Positions 17,587 through 26,010 of a DNA stretch of 64,000 nt are shown in pieces. How positions within the stretch are numbered: the first letter of the stretch is position 1; each line of letters begins with the position of its first letter. The stretch is from positions 1-64,000 of the forward strand of contig CAZEQK010000011.1 of NCBI GenBank assembly GCA_964514395.1. The letters are read 5' to 3'. A program made the translations under genes and the position numbers. The DNA is from CAZEQK01 sp964514395 (lineage in GTDB: Bacteria > Bacillota > Bacilli > Tepidibacillales > Tepidibacillaceae). The notes beneath the pieces were generated by a model, which worked only from the letters and a program-made list of their open reading frames with translations, did no database searches and was not told the origin of the DNA.

Positions 17587-18756
17587 ATGAAAATTAATAC
17601 TGAATTAGCACTGCCGATTGTGAAGCAATTAATGCAAATATTAAATTATAACGTTAATATAATGGATGAAAAAGGAGTGATTGTAGCTAGTGGAGATATG
17701 AAACGATTAGACCAGAAGCATGAAGGGGCTGTTCAAGTTATTTTATCTCGAAAAGAAATCGTAATAGACGAAGAGAATAGTAAGCTGCTTCATGGGACAA
17801 AGCCTGGAGTTAATTTACCAATTGAATTTAATGAAGAGATTGTTGGAGTGGTTGGTATTACAGGTAAACCTTCTGAGATTTATCGATTTGCTAAAGTAAT
17901 TAAAATGACGGTTGAAGTATTATTACAGCAAATATTTATTAAAAATCAGCTTCAATATGAACAAAAAGCAATGGAAGGCTTTGTTATTGATTTAATTAAT
18001 CCACATGAATTTAATGAAAAAAAACTAAAAACAACAGCAGATATTTTAAATATTGATCTACAAACAGATAGAGCAGTATTTGTTATCTATATGGATAAGC
18101 TAATAAACAATCATAAAAATATTTTAAGTGATCCTTATCAATTTCAAAAAATAGATGAAAGAAAAACAAAAATTATTAATATTGTGAAAAACGTAATTAA
18201 TGAAAGATTCATATCTACTTTTTTTGAGGATGGTTATCTATTTTTATTACTTCCTTTCAAAGAGAAAAATAATCTTAATGAAATGGAATTAGCGGAAAAG
18301 CTCCAAAAAAATCTGGTACATTGGACTAAAGACATTTTAATCGGTATTGGTGAAAACAAGAGGGGTCTATTGGGATACAGAAATTCATATTTTCAAGCCA
18401 TGCAGACTATTAAATTTATACAGGCTTTTCAACATGATAAAAAAGTAAGCCATATAAAGGATTGGAGCTTAGCCCGATTAATTGATAGTATCCCTATAGA
18501 ACATAGAGAAGATTATTTAGACCAATTTTATTATCAGTATACTAAATTAACGGATGAATATTTACATACCCTAAAGACCTGGTTAAATAATAATCTTGAT
18601 ATGAAGCAAACAGCAGAAAAATTACATATCCATCGAAATACATTGCTATATCGATTAGAAAAGATATCTATGATGATTGGATTAAATTATAAAAAAGTAG
18701 ATGACATTATTACACTTAAATTATTGATTTTGATGATAAAATTAGACAAAAAATAA
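17587..18756 (+). CDS. cdaR: CdaR-family transcriptional regulator of glycerate / sugar diacid use
   Basis: A 389-residue regulator with an N-terminal putative sugar-diacid recognition domain (about 1-135, INTELALPIVKQLMQILNYNVNIMD, including the GVNLPIEFNEEIVGVVGITG segment). A middle GGDEF-like region follows, then a C-terminal PucR-type helix-turn-helix (NNLDMKQTAEKLHIHRNTLLYRLEKI, about 340-365). It starts at ATG 17587 after GGAGGATTG. The next genes are glycerate kinase and a GntP-family permease, the usual targets of this regulator, so it most likely activates them in response to glycerate or a sugar diacid. The symbol is given by family resemblance. Confidence 0.85.
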   Translation: MKINTELALPIVKQLMQILNYNVNIMDEKGVIVASGDMKRLDQKHEGAVQVILSRKEIVIDEENSKLLHGTKPGVNLPIEFNEEIVGVVGITGKPSEIYRFAKVIKMTVEVLLQQIFIKNQLQYEQKAMEGFVIDLINPHEFNEKKLKTTADILNIDLQTDRAVFVIYMDKLINNHKNILSDPYQFQKIDERKTKIINIVKNVINERFISTFFEDGYLFLLLPFKEKNNLNEMELAEKLQKNLVHWTKDILIGIGENKRGLLGYRNSYFQAMQTIKFIQAFQHDKKVSHIKDWSLARLIDSIPIEHREDYLDQFYYQYTKLTDEYLHTLKTWLNNNLDMKQTAEKLHIHRNTLLYRLEKISMMIGLNYKKVDDIITLKLLILMIKLDKK

Positions 18757-18909
18757 TGAAATTAACAAGTATAAGCTACATATAATTTGTGCAAATACAC
18801 AAAAATCATTAGTAAATAGCTGAAAAATTTCGTTATTGTGCTAATGATTAGAAACAGGAGATATTATATAATGTTAAAAAATTCAAAATATTTAAAAAGG
18901 TGGAGCATC

Positions 18910-20037
18910 ATGAATATCGTTGTCGCACCAGATTCTTTTAAGGGGAGTTTAACAGCAAAGGAGGTTGGTATCACCATTCAAGAAGCACTAATTGCTGAGA
19001 TACCCCATGCCAACGTGGAGGTAGTTCCAATGGCTGATGGGGGTGAAGGAACTCTAGATTCACTTGTATATTCTACGAAAGGCAAGATCATAGAGGTTGA
19101 TGTATCAGGGCCCTATTTAAATAGTAAATCTACGTGCTATGGAGTGCTGGGAGATAACGAAACGGTTATTATTGAAATTGCTAAAGTAGTTGGATTAGTT
19201 GATTTACCCGATGGCAAAAAAAACCTAATGGAAGCAAGCAGCTATGGTATTGGAGAAATGATTTTACATGCCTTAGATAATGGCTATCGAAGATTTATTA
19301 TAGGGTTAGGTGGAAGCGCTACCAACGATGGAGGGATGGGCATGCTTTTAGCCCTAGGTGCTAAGTTTCTTGATGAAAATCTTTTAGCAGTGAAGCCGAT
19401 TGCTTCCTCCTTGCAGGAAATAAAAACTGTTGATTTTAGTAGGATTGACTCTAGAATAGTTGACTGTAATATCCTAATTGCAAGTGACGTAGAAAATAAA
19501 CTTTGTGGTCTAGAAGGTGCTTCTTATGTTTTTGGTGCTCAAAAAGGAGCAAATCAGGAACAAATTAAATTTTTAGATAGTGGTTTAAAGCATTTTGGGG
19601 AATTGATAGAAGAAAAGCTTGGCAAGGATTTAATGGATATCTCTGGTGCAGGAGCAGCAGGTGGCTTAGGTTTTGCTTTTCTTTCGTTAAATGCTGACTT
19701 AAATTCTGGAGCAAAAATTGTTGCAGCGATGACAAACCTAGAGGAAAAAATAAAAGTTGCTGATTTGGTTATTACTGGTGAAGGACAGAGTGACTTCCAA
19801 ACGTTGTATGGTAAAGCGCCAATCTATGTTGCAAAAATAGCCAAGAAACATCATGTAAAGACATTATTAATTTCCGGTAGCTTAGGAAGAGGTTTTGAAG
19901 AATTATATGATTATTTTATGAGTGTCCATTCAATCGTAAAGGGACCGATTTCATTAGAGGATGCAATGAATCAAGCACAACAATTATTATTTGAAGCTAC
20001 AAAAAATATTGCTAGATTATTAAAAAAATTATGTTAA
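18910..20037 (+). CDS. glxK: Glycerate kinase (GlxK/GarK family)
   Basis: Phosphorylates glycerate to 2- or 3-phosphoglycerate, feeding glycolysis, 375 residues. Family motifs are VVAPDSFKGSLTAKEV at the N-terminus, PMADGGEGTLDSLV, GLGGSATNDGGMGML, and TGEGQSDFQTLYGKAP near residue 290. The start ATG 18910 has AAAGGTGGAG upstream; the frame is open further back but that part is not family-like. The CdaR-type regulator precedes it and the permease starts 20 bases after its stop. Confidence 0.92.
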   Translation: MNIVVAPDSFKGSLTAKEVGITIQEALIAEIPHANVEVVPMADGGEGTLDSLVYSTKGKIIEVDVSGPYLNSKSTCYGVLGDNETVIIEIAKVVGLVDLPDGKKNLMEASSYGIGEMILHALDNGYRRFIIGLGGSATNDGGMGMLLALGAKFLDENLLAVKPIASSLQEIKTVDFSRIDSRIVDCNILIASDVENKLCGLEGASYVFGAQKGANQEQIKFLDSGLKHFGELIEEKLGKDLMDISGAGAAGGLGFAFLSLNADLNSGAKIVAAMTNLEEKIKVADLVITGEGQSDFQTLYGKAPIYVAKIAKKHHVKTLLISGSLGRGFEELYDYFMSVHSIVKGPISLEDAMNQAQQLLFEATKNIARLLKKLC

Positions 20038-20057
20038 AAAAGAGAGGATGATCGTAA

Positions 20058-21410
20058 GTGGTTCAAGGGCCTTTATTACTTCTTATTATAGCAGTTGGTG
20101 TATTGTTTATCGTTTTAGCTAGTGCAAAACTAAAAATGCATCCATTTTTATCATTATTGCTAGGTGCTTTTTTAGTTGGTATTTTAGCAGGGATGCCATT
20201 GCAGGATATCACAAAAGCCGTTAATGGTGGTTTTGGTGGTTTAATGGGATACATAGGCATCGTCATAGTGTCTGGTACTATCATTGGTACGGTACTAGAA
20301 AAATCAGGAGCTGCACTACGAATGGCTGAATTTGTATTAAGAATTGTTGGTGAAAAAAGACCACAATTAGCCATGTCCATTATCGGAGCTATCGTAAGTG
20401 TCCCAGTATTTTGTGATTCTGGCTATGTCATATTATCTAGTTTGAAGAAGTCATTAGCAAAAAAAGCAAAGGTACCTTTAGCATCAATGGCAGTTGCACT
20501 ATCAACTGGATTATATGCTACTCATACACTTGTTCCGCCAACACCTGGTCCTATTGCAGCAGCTGGTAATATTGGAGCAACAAATTTAGGAAGTATCATT
20601 ATTATTGGTCTAATCGTTTCCATACCAGCTATCGTTGTTGGATATATATGGGCTACTAGAGTGGCGAATAAGATAGTGATTGAAGGAGAAGGAGAAGGAA
20701 TAGAATATGATGAGATAGTGAAGCAATTCGGCGAATTACCATCAACATTTAAATCCTTTGCCCCGATTCTATTTCCTATTATCTTGATTGGGATTGGATC
20801 ATTTGTTAAATTTATGGAATGGCAAGGGGGAATAGCTAACTTTTTTATCTTCATCGGAGCTCCATTAGTTGCATTATTAATAGGCGTTTTGATTTCCTTT
20901 ACATTAATGCCTAAATTAAATGAAGAAACACTAAATGGATGGATTGGTGAGGGAATAAAAAATTCAGCTTCTATTCTACTAATTACAGGAGCAGGCGGAG
21001 CGTTTGGATCAGTGATTAAAGCGACACCAGTTGCAGATTTAATTAAAGGATTAGCTGGTGGTGGGTTGTTACACGGAGCATTAATTCTATTAATTCCATT
21101 TGTTATTGCTGCTGCATTGAAGACTGCCCAAGGTTCTTCTACCGCTGCATTAGTAGTAACATCAGCATTGATAGCACCAATGCTGCCTCAAATGGGTATC
21201 ACTGGAACAATACCTCTAGCATTAATCGTTATGGCTATCGGTGCTGGAGCGATGACAGTAAGTCATGTAAATGATAGTTATTTTTGGGTGGTTACGCAAT
21301 TTAGCGGTATGAAAGTGACAGATGCTTATAAAGCACAGACAATGGCAACCTTATTACAAGGACTGACTACGATAATATCTACCATGATTTTGTGGGTTGT
21401 ACTAGTATAA
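20058..21410 (+). CDS. GntP-family gluconate/glycerate permease
   Basis: Proton-coupled organic acid symporter of the GntP family, 450 residues with about 12 to 13 membrane segments. Recognisable stretches are VFCDSGYVILSSL, THTLVPPTPGPIAAAGN and the C-terminal AQGSSTAALV and SHVNDSYFW. GTG start at 20058 after GAGAGGATG. The operon partner is glycerate kinase, so glycerate is the most likely substrate, although gluconate cannot be excluded from sequence alone. Confidence 0.9.
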   Translation: MVQGPLLLLIIAVGVLFIVLASAKLKMHPFLSLLLGAFLVGILAGMPLQDITKAVNGGFGGLMGYIGIVIVSGTIIGTVLEKSGAALRMAEFVLRIVGEKRPQLAMSIIGAIVSVPVFCDSGYVILSSLKKSLAKKAKVPLASMAVALSTGLYATHTLVPPTPGPIAAAGNIGATNLGSIIIIGLIVSIPAIVVGYIWATRVANKIVIEGEGEGIEYDEIVKQFGELPSTFKSFAPILFPIILIGIGSFVKFMEWQGGIANFFIFIGAPLVALLIGVLISFTLMPKLNEETLNGWIGEGIKNSASILLITGAGGAFGSVIKATPVADLIKGLAGGGLLHGALILLIPFVIAAALKTAQGSSTAALVVTSALIAPMLPQMGITGTIPLALIVMAIGAGAMTVSHVNDSYFWVVTQFSGMKVTDAYKAQTMATLLQGLTTIISTMILWVVLV

Positions 21411-21443
21411 GCTTTATTTATTTAAATTATATTTTACAATGTA

Positions 21444-21479
21444 AAAAACACCTTCAATTGCAAGATTGAAGGTGTTTTT
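21444..21479. terminator. Terminator after the glycerate operon
   Basis: A perfect stem of about 15 bp (AAAAACACCTTCAAT with its complement) and a 6-nt loop are followed by T. The A-rich other side lets it serve the convergent thioredoxin-like gene as well. Confidence 0.9.
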
Positions 21480-21488
21480 ATTCGGTTA

Positions 21489-21878
21489 TCATGACTTATC
21501 ATTAGTGTCATTATTTTCATCTTCGTCTAATAAAGTGGACCAAATATCAGCATAGTTTTCTTCTTTATTAATATAATTCTTAATTGTATAGTAGAGATCA
21601 TCTTTAGACCTCATACCAAAGAGAGTTTGTACCACTTCACCATCTACAAATAATTTAAAGGATGGTGCTGAGGAGACCATATACTTTTCAACAATATCTG
21701 GTGAAAAATTCACATTTGATTTAAAGGCTAGAAACTCTGGTAATTGAGGAATAACTTCTTCAAGAAACCGCTCCGCGATTTCACACTTTCCTCAGAATGG
21801 GGTTGAAAATAATACTAAAACAAAACCATCCTTCTTATCAATTTCCTGCATGATCTCTGTTTCAATCGTTTCTTTCAT
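21489..21878 (-). CDS. Thioredoxin-like protein with in-frame UGA at the redox motif (candidate selenoprotein)
   Basis: Read through one TGA, this frame encodes 129 residues of a thioredoxin-fold protein (YusE/YtpP-like). The N-terminal half has VLVLFSTPF, then TGA (21794-21792, codon 29), then GKCEIAERFLEEV, and the C-terminal half has SSAPSFKLFVDGEVVQTLFG. The TGA falls exactly where the first Cys of CxxC belongs, giving UGKC if read as selenocysteine. A hairpin nine bases after the TGA fits a bacterial SECIS (separate entry). The ATG ending at 21878 has AAGGTGAG upstream, and both halves share one frame without indels. Only the part after the TGA (from 21713) is open to a standard gene caller. 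The alternative is a Cys-to-stop mutation. The acidic C-terminal tail is longer than in simple thioredoxins. Confidence 0.75.
21764..21782 (-). promoter_or_regulatory. Bacterial SECIS-like hairpin inside the thioredoxin-like gene
   Basis: On the minus strand, GAAATCGC (21782-21775), triloop GGA, and GCGGTTTC (21771-21764) form an uninterrupted 8-bp stem with one G-U pair. The apical loop begins with G and lies 17 bases after the TGA. Known bacterial SECIS models require a small apical loop with G in its first two positions at about 16-37 bases from the UGA, so position and loop both fit. Confidence 0.6.
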
Positions 21879-22117
21879 TACTATCTCACCTTCTTAGCAT
21901 CTCTGACTAATTAAATCTCACTAAAAAATCATACAAAAGGTTGAAGAAAAAAGCAATATCTATTATCTGGTCAAACTGACTATTAAGAAATACACCTTGT
22001 TTTCGATATAGTGACTGTATATATTGTATAATAAAGGATATTAAACGATGCAGGTAGAAATAATAATGCAAACAGATAAAAATGCAGAAAATGACACTGT
22101 TTTTAGGAGGATTAATA

Positions 22118-23521
22118 ATGGATTGGATGAAGGAAGTTGAAAAAAGAAGAGAAGATCTATTAAAGGATACTCAAAGATTTTTACAGATAAAAAGTGTGTT
22201 GACTTCGAACGGTACTGATGAAGCGCCATTTGGCGATGGAATTAAACAAGCCTTAGAATTCGCAATAGAAAAATGCAAGTCATTTGGAATGGATACGAAA
22301 AACCTTGATGGTTACGCAGGACATGCAGAAATTGGCCAAGGTAAAGAATTGATTGGTATATTATGCCATGTGGATGTTGTGCCAGAAGGAGATGGGTGGA
22401 CAACACCACCATACGCTGCAGATATTAGGGATGGTAAAATATTTGCTAGAGGTGCAATAGATGATAAAGGACCTACTATGGGAGCAATCTATGCTGTTAA
22501 AATACTAAAGGAACTCGATTTAAAACTAAATAAAAGAGTAAGAATTATTTTTGGAACAGATGAAGAATCATCATGGAGAGGAATGACCCATTATTTTAAT
22601 CATGAAGAAATGCCTTCCTTCGGGTTTGCTCCCGATGCTGATTTCCCTATTATTATAAGTGAAAAAGGAATTGTGAATTTATCGATTTCAAAAAAATCCT
22701 CAAATCTTGATCGTGGTACTAATAAGGCTATTGTTGAATCCTTTAAAGCGGGAAATAGAGTAAATATGGTTCCTGATTTTGCTATGGCAAAATTGAGTGC
22801 TGATAAAGGTCTACTCGAAAATATTAATGACGCCTTTACTTCCTTTTTAAGTCAGTATGACCAAGGAGGAGAAGCTGAACTTGAAGGGAACAGCTTAACA
22901 CTAAAGCTTCATGGTATTTCTGTTCATGGAATGGAGCCTTTTAAGGGGAAAAATGCTGGATTAGAACTAAACCATTTCCTACTATCTTTGACTCGGTTTT
23001 TACATATAGAGGATTGGATGGAATGGGTGGACAAATATCTATATCATGACTTTTATGGAGAGAAGCTAGGTGTAAAATATCAAGATGAAGCTTCTGGTGA
23101 TTTGACGATTAATGCTGGTGTCCTTCATTTTAGTGACGATGAAATGACTTTAAAATTAAATATCAGATATCCTGTTACAACACCATATGATCACATGATG
23201 GAAGGTCTAAAAAATGAAGCAGCTACCATTGGATTAGATATCCATGATATCAACAATTCTAAGCCGCACCATGTAGACAAGGACCATTTTCTTGTAAGGA
23301 CATTAAAAAACGTTTACGAAGAACAAACTGGAGAAGAAGCAACGCTATTATCCATTGGTGGGGGTACTTATGCTCGGGCATTAGAAACAGGTGTAGCTTT
23401 TGGACCGCTATTCCCAGGGAAATTAGAGACAGCTCATCAAAAGGATGAGCATATAGATATAGAGGATTTATTAAAGGCTACGGCTATTTATGTACAAGCA
23501 ATATATGAGTTAGCAAAGTAA
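22118..23521 (+). CDS. pepV: Dipeptidase PepV (M20 family)
   Basis: Cytoplasmic zinc dipeptidase of the M20A family, 467 residues. Metal-site segments are visible: LIGILCHVDVVPEGDGW, DDKGPTMGAIYA, GTDEESSWRGM, and a C-terminal SIGGGTYARAL with AHQKDEHIDI. The start ATG 22118 has TAGGAGGAT upstream; 12 extra codons from 22082 would be open but not family-like. Divergent from the thioredoxin-like gene and followed after about 70 bases by a YneF-like gene. Confidence 0.93.
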   Translation: MDWMKEVEKRREDLLKDTQRFLQIKSVLTSNGTDEAPFGDGIKQALEFAIEKCKSFGMDTKNLDGYAGHAEIGQGKELIGILCHVDVVPEGDGWTTPPYAADIRDGKIFARGAIDDKGPTMGAIYAVKILKELDLKLNKRVRIIFGTDEESSWRGMTHYFNHEEMPSFGFAPDADFPIIISEKGIVNLSISKKSSNLDRGTNKAIVESFKAGNRVNMVPDFAMAKLSADKGLLENINDAFTSFLSQYDQGGEAELEGNSLTLKLHGISVHGMEPFKGKNAGLELNHFLLSLTRFLHIEDWMEWVDKYLYHDFYGEKLGVKYQDEASGDLTINAGVLHFSDDEMTLKLNIRYPVTTPYDHMMEGLKNEAATIGLDIHDINNSKPHHVDKDHFLVRTLKNVYEEQTGEEATLLSIGGGTYARALETGVAFGPLFPGKLETAHQKDEHIDIEDLLKATAIYVQAIYELAK

Positions 23522-23589
23522 GGATATAATTACTTTGCTATTGATAATAGAATAATAACTGTAGTATGGTAAATAAAGGAGCTGTAATA

Positions 23590-23799
23590 ATGAATTATAT
23601 CATACCTATTATAACGTTAATAATAGGAATCATCGTAGGATTTTTATTTGGAGTATATTATCTTCGTAAACAGATGATGAATATGTCAATGGATAATAAA
23701 AACTTGCAGGAAATGGCAAAGAAAATGGGCATTAACTTAAATCAGCAACAAATAAATCAAGCAAATAAAATGATGAAAACCATGAATAAGAAAAAATAA
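23590..23799 (+). CDS. YneF-like small membrane protein (UPF0154)
   Basis: A 69-residue protein with one N-terminal membrane helix (about 3-25) and a short basic, Met/Gln-rich cytosolic tail ending KMGINLNQQQINQANKMMKTM, a tail typical of UPF0154 (YneF). ATG 23590 follows AAAGGAGCTG. Role unknown. A terminator at 23808-23833 follows. Confidence 0.75.
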   Translation: MNYIIPIITLIIGIIVGFLFGVYYLRKQMMNMSMDNKNLQEMAKKMGINLNQQQINQANKMMKTMNKKK

Positions 23800-23807
23800 C
23801 ACTTTTA

Positions 23808-23833
23808 AAACGTAGTAGAGATACTACGTTTTT
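23808..23833 (+). terminator. Intrinsic terminator after the YneF-like gene
   Basis: A perfect 10-bp stem (AAACGTAGTA / TACTACGTTT) with a GAGA loop is followed by T-rich sequence. Confidence 0.85.
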
Positions 23834-23951
23834 ATATTTGTGTTTAATTACTATGATTTAGTATACCAAGATACTTTATATACTGATATACTAGTAAAAA
23901 GTGTTTATTCTGCTTGGTATTTATATTTAAAAAATAAGAAAGGGTGGATTT

Positions 23952-25244
23952 ATGTTTAGAAAAGAATTTGATGGTGTTAAAGAACACATAGAGGATCAAA
24001 AAGTAACATTACATATTACTGAACAAGCAATTAAACAGAAGATTGAATTGGTTGGTATTACAGAAAGAACATTACATATCTTAAGACAACAGAAAAATCT
24101 TTTTGAGGAACATGCAGATGAGGTAATCGATAAATTTTATAATAAAATTTCTTCTATTCCACATTTAAGTAATATAATTAATCAACATAGTACAATTGAA
24201 AGATTGAAGTTAACACAAAAAGAGTATTTTTTAAGTTTAACAGATGGTGTAATTGATGAAAATTATGTTATGAGTCGGAGAAAAATAGGACGGGTACATG
24301 ATCGGATTCAATTAGATCCTGAGTGGTTTTTTGGAGCTTTTCAAGTCTACTATAAGCATATTTTCCCATTACTATTTGAAAAATACGCTGGTGAACCAGT
24401 TTTACAAGAGGTACTGTTTGCTTTTACCAGAATTACTACCTTTGATATGCAATTAGTTGAAGAAACCTATCTAGAAGCATACACTTCAAAAATGTTAAAA
24501 TTTGACGATATAAAAAAATTAGAAAAGAGCTTATTAGAATCAGGTGAAAATCTAGTAGCAAATGTAGAGGAAACTTCATCTTTGGTTGAAGGTATGCATG
24601 CTAGCGCTAAGGAAATTACAGCTGCAACAGAAGAAGCAGCCACACACGCTGATAAAGTACAAAAAATGACCCTGCATAGCAAAAATGTGGTATCCGATAC
24701 CTTAACTCAGATCCATAATATTGAAAAACAAATGGGCACCTTACAAGATAGTGCCTCTCATATCAGTGAAACATCAAAGAAAATTGGTGAGATTATCACA
24801 CTTATTCAGAATATTGCCAAGCAAACAAACATCTTAGCGCTGAATGCAACAATAGAAGCAGCTAGAGCTGGAGAACATGGGAAAGGATTTGCCGTAGTAG
24901 CAAAAGAAGTGAAAAGTTTAGCAGGTAGTACCCATAAAGCTTTAGAGGATATAAGTACATTGATTGTAAAATCTCAAACAGCAGTAGAAAATATGTTGAA
25001 TGTTGTGAAAGAGACAAATATAGCCGTTGATAAGGAAAGTAAGCACTCTAAGGAATTAGAGAATGAATTGGAGGAAATGATTAAAGGTATTACTAATAAT
25101 CTTGAGCAAGTAAAGACTGTAAGCGAACAAATAAAAGGATTTGTAGAAATGTCTGAACAGATAACAACTTCAAGTCAAGATGTAGCACAAATGGCTGAAA
25201 AACTGCATAATATTGGCGAAGATCTATCGGACAAAATTAAATAG
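23952..25244 (+). CDS. hemAT: Heme-based aerotactic transducer HemAT
   Basis: Soluble globin-coupled chemoreceptor, 430 residues. The N-terminal globin-sensor domain (about 40-190) carries the proximal heme ligand His116 in GRVHDRIQLDPEWFFGAFQ. The C-terminal part is a methyl-accepting signalling coiled coil with the hairpin tip IAKQTNILALNATIEAARAGEHGKGFAVVA (about 285-320). Length and architecture match Bacillus HemAT, which steers motility in oxygen gradients. ATG 23952 follows AAAGGGTGG. Stands alone and implies a motile cell with chemotaxis genes elsewhere. Confidence 0.95.
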   Translation: MFRKEFDGVKEHIEDQKVTLHITEQAIKQKIELVGITERTLHILRQQKNLFEEHADEVIDKFYNKISSIPHLSNIINQHSTIERLKLTQKEYFLSLTDGVIDENYVMSRRKIGRVHDRIQLDPEWFFGAFQVYYKHIFPLLFEKYAGEPVLQEVLFAFTRITTFDMQLVEETYLEAYTSKMLKFDDIKKLEKSLLESGENLVANVEETSSLVEGMHASAKEITAATEEAATHADKVQKMTLHSKNVVSDTLTQIHNIEKQMGTLQDSASHISETSKKIGEIITLIQNIAKQTNILALNATIEAARAGEHGKGFAVVAKEVKSLAGSTHKALEDISTLIVKSQTAVENMLNVVKETNIAVDKESKHSKELENELEEMIKGITNNLEQVKTVSEQIKGFVEMSEQITTSSQDVAQMAEKLHNIGEDLSDKIK

Positions 25245-25252
25245 AAAAAACC

Positions 25253-25281
25253 TTGATTTTTCATGTTATATTATAGATAAT
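25253..25281 (+). promoter_or_regulatory. Promoter of the riboswitch-queF transcript
   Basis: TTGATT at 25253-25258 and GATAAT at 25276-25281 have an ideal 17-base spacer and lie about 20 bases before the aptamer. Confidence 0.55.
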
Positions 25282-25297
25282 AAGAAAGTAAAATGAA

Positions 25298-25377
25298 AAG
25301 TTCGCGTTGTTAGTGGGTAAACCAACGTAAAAAATACCACCAGATTATTTAATATAGCCCTGGTGTGGGCTTTTTTT
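25298..25377 (+). promoter_or_regulatory. preQ1-I-type riboswitch with terminator, upstream of queF
   Basis: Stem P1 is CGTTG (25305-25309) with CAACG (25323-25327). It is followed by an A-rich tail (TAAAAAATACCAC), and the 13-nt loop contains GTGGGTA, which can pair with TACCAC of the tail as the P2 pseudoknot. This is the compact H-type fold of preQ1-I riboswitches. The platform is clear: terminator AGCCC / GGGCT plus T (25356-25377), competing with antiterminator CACCAG / CTGGTG (25338-25343, 25360-25365). Ligand binding would hide the antiterminator strand and turn queF off. The downstream gene is the expected target. Confidence 0.8.
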
Positions 25378-25425
25378 ATGTTTAGAGGGTAAAATCCAAC
25401 TCAATAATAATGGAAGGGAGCAATA

Positions 25426-25848
25426 ATGATGGCAAATGTAGAAATAAATCACGAAAAATATAAGGGTATCCGTTTTGATATAGAGGATGAGAGCGTCATT
25501 CTAGTTGATATTCTTGAAACTATTCCTTATGAATACATTGGAAAGGATATTGAGGTTATGATTCCTACTACTGAATTCACTTCAGTTTGCCCTTGGTCAG
25601 GGTTACCTGATTTTGCTGATATCAAGATTACTTATACACCAAAGGAAAAACTTATTGAAATGAAATCATTAAAGTATTACCTAACCTCATATCGAAATGT
25701 TGGTATCTATCAAGAGCATGTAACGAACCGTATCCTTGAGGACTTGGTTCGTATTTGTGACCCAAAATTAATGAAGATTGAGGCAATTTGGAATGCACGT
25801 GGTGGGCTTGGAACGGTAGTCTTAGCAGAGTATCCAAGTGCAGAATAA
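25426..25848 (+). CDS. queF: 7-cyano-7-deazaguanine reductase QueF
   Basis: NADPH-dependent reduction of preQ0 to preQ1 in queuosine biosynthesis, 140 residues, the short single-domain type. The catalytic Cys55 (FTSVCPWSGLPDF) and Asp62 fall at the same numbers as in Bacillus subtilis QueF, and the family motif EMKSLKYYLTSYRN follows. Two adjacent ATG codons (25426 and 25429) are possible after AAGGGAG. Regulated by the preQ1-type riboswitch upstream. No queC, queD or queE lies nearby. Confidence 0.95.
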   Translation: MMANVEINHEKYKGIRFDIEDESVILVDILETIPYEYIGKDIEVMIPTTEFTSVCPWSGLPDFADIKITYTPKEKLIEMKSLKYYLTSYRNVGIYQEHVTNRILEDLVRICDPKLMKIEAIWNARGGLGTVVLAEYPSAE

Positions 25849-25861
25849 AGTGAATAGAATT

Positions 25862-25981
25862 ACCCTTTCTAGGGTGCTGACTAAGTCAACCACTGTTGGC
25901 TTTAAGAAACTGGATGGGTAAACACCAACGAAATCGGTAGTTAATCAACAGTCTCCAAGGTGCATAGCTGCACCTTTTTTT
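25862..25981 (+). promoter_or_regulatory. Structured leader with terminator of unknown class before a CmpB-family gene
   Basis: The 120-base region holds a small hairpin (ACCCT/AGGGT, 25862-25875), a closing stem ACTGTTG (25892-25898) with CAACAGT (25946-25952) around a complex interior, and a terminator AGGTGCA / TGCACCT plus T (25957-25981). GGGTGC at 25873 could pair with the terminator's GCACC as an antiterminator. The interior TGGGTAAACACCAACGAAA closely resembles the preQ1 aptamer core TGGGTAAACCAACGTAAA 600 bases upstream, but the A-rich tail is missing. I cannot place it in a known riboswitch family. Confidence 0.55.
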
Positions 25982-26010
25982 AGTATGTATTTCTTTGAAG
26001 GTCTTTGGTT

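Noticed and set aside
21489..21713. Treating the 74-residue open part as a complete gene
   Set aside because: It lacks the N-terminal half of a thioredoxin fold and the redox motif, while the upstream frame continues with a proper start across the TGA.
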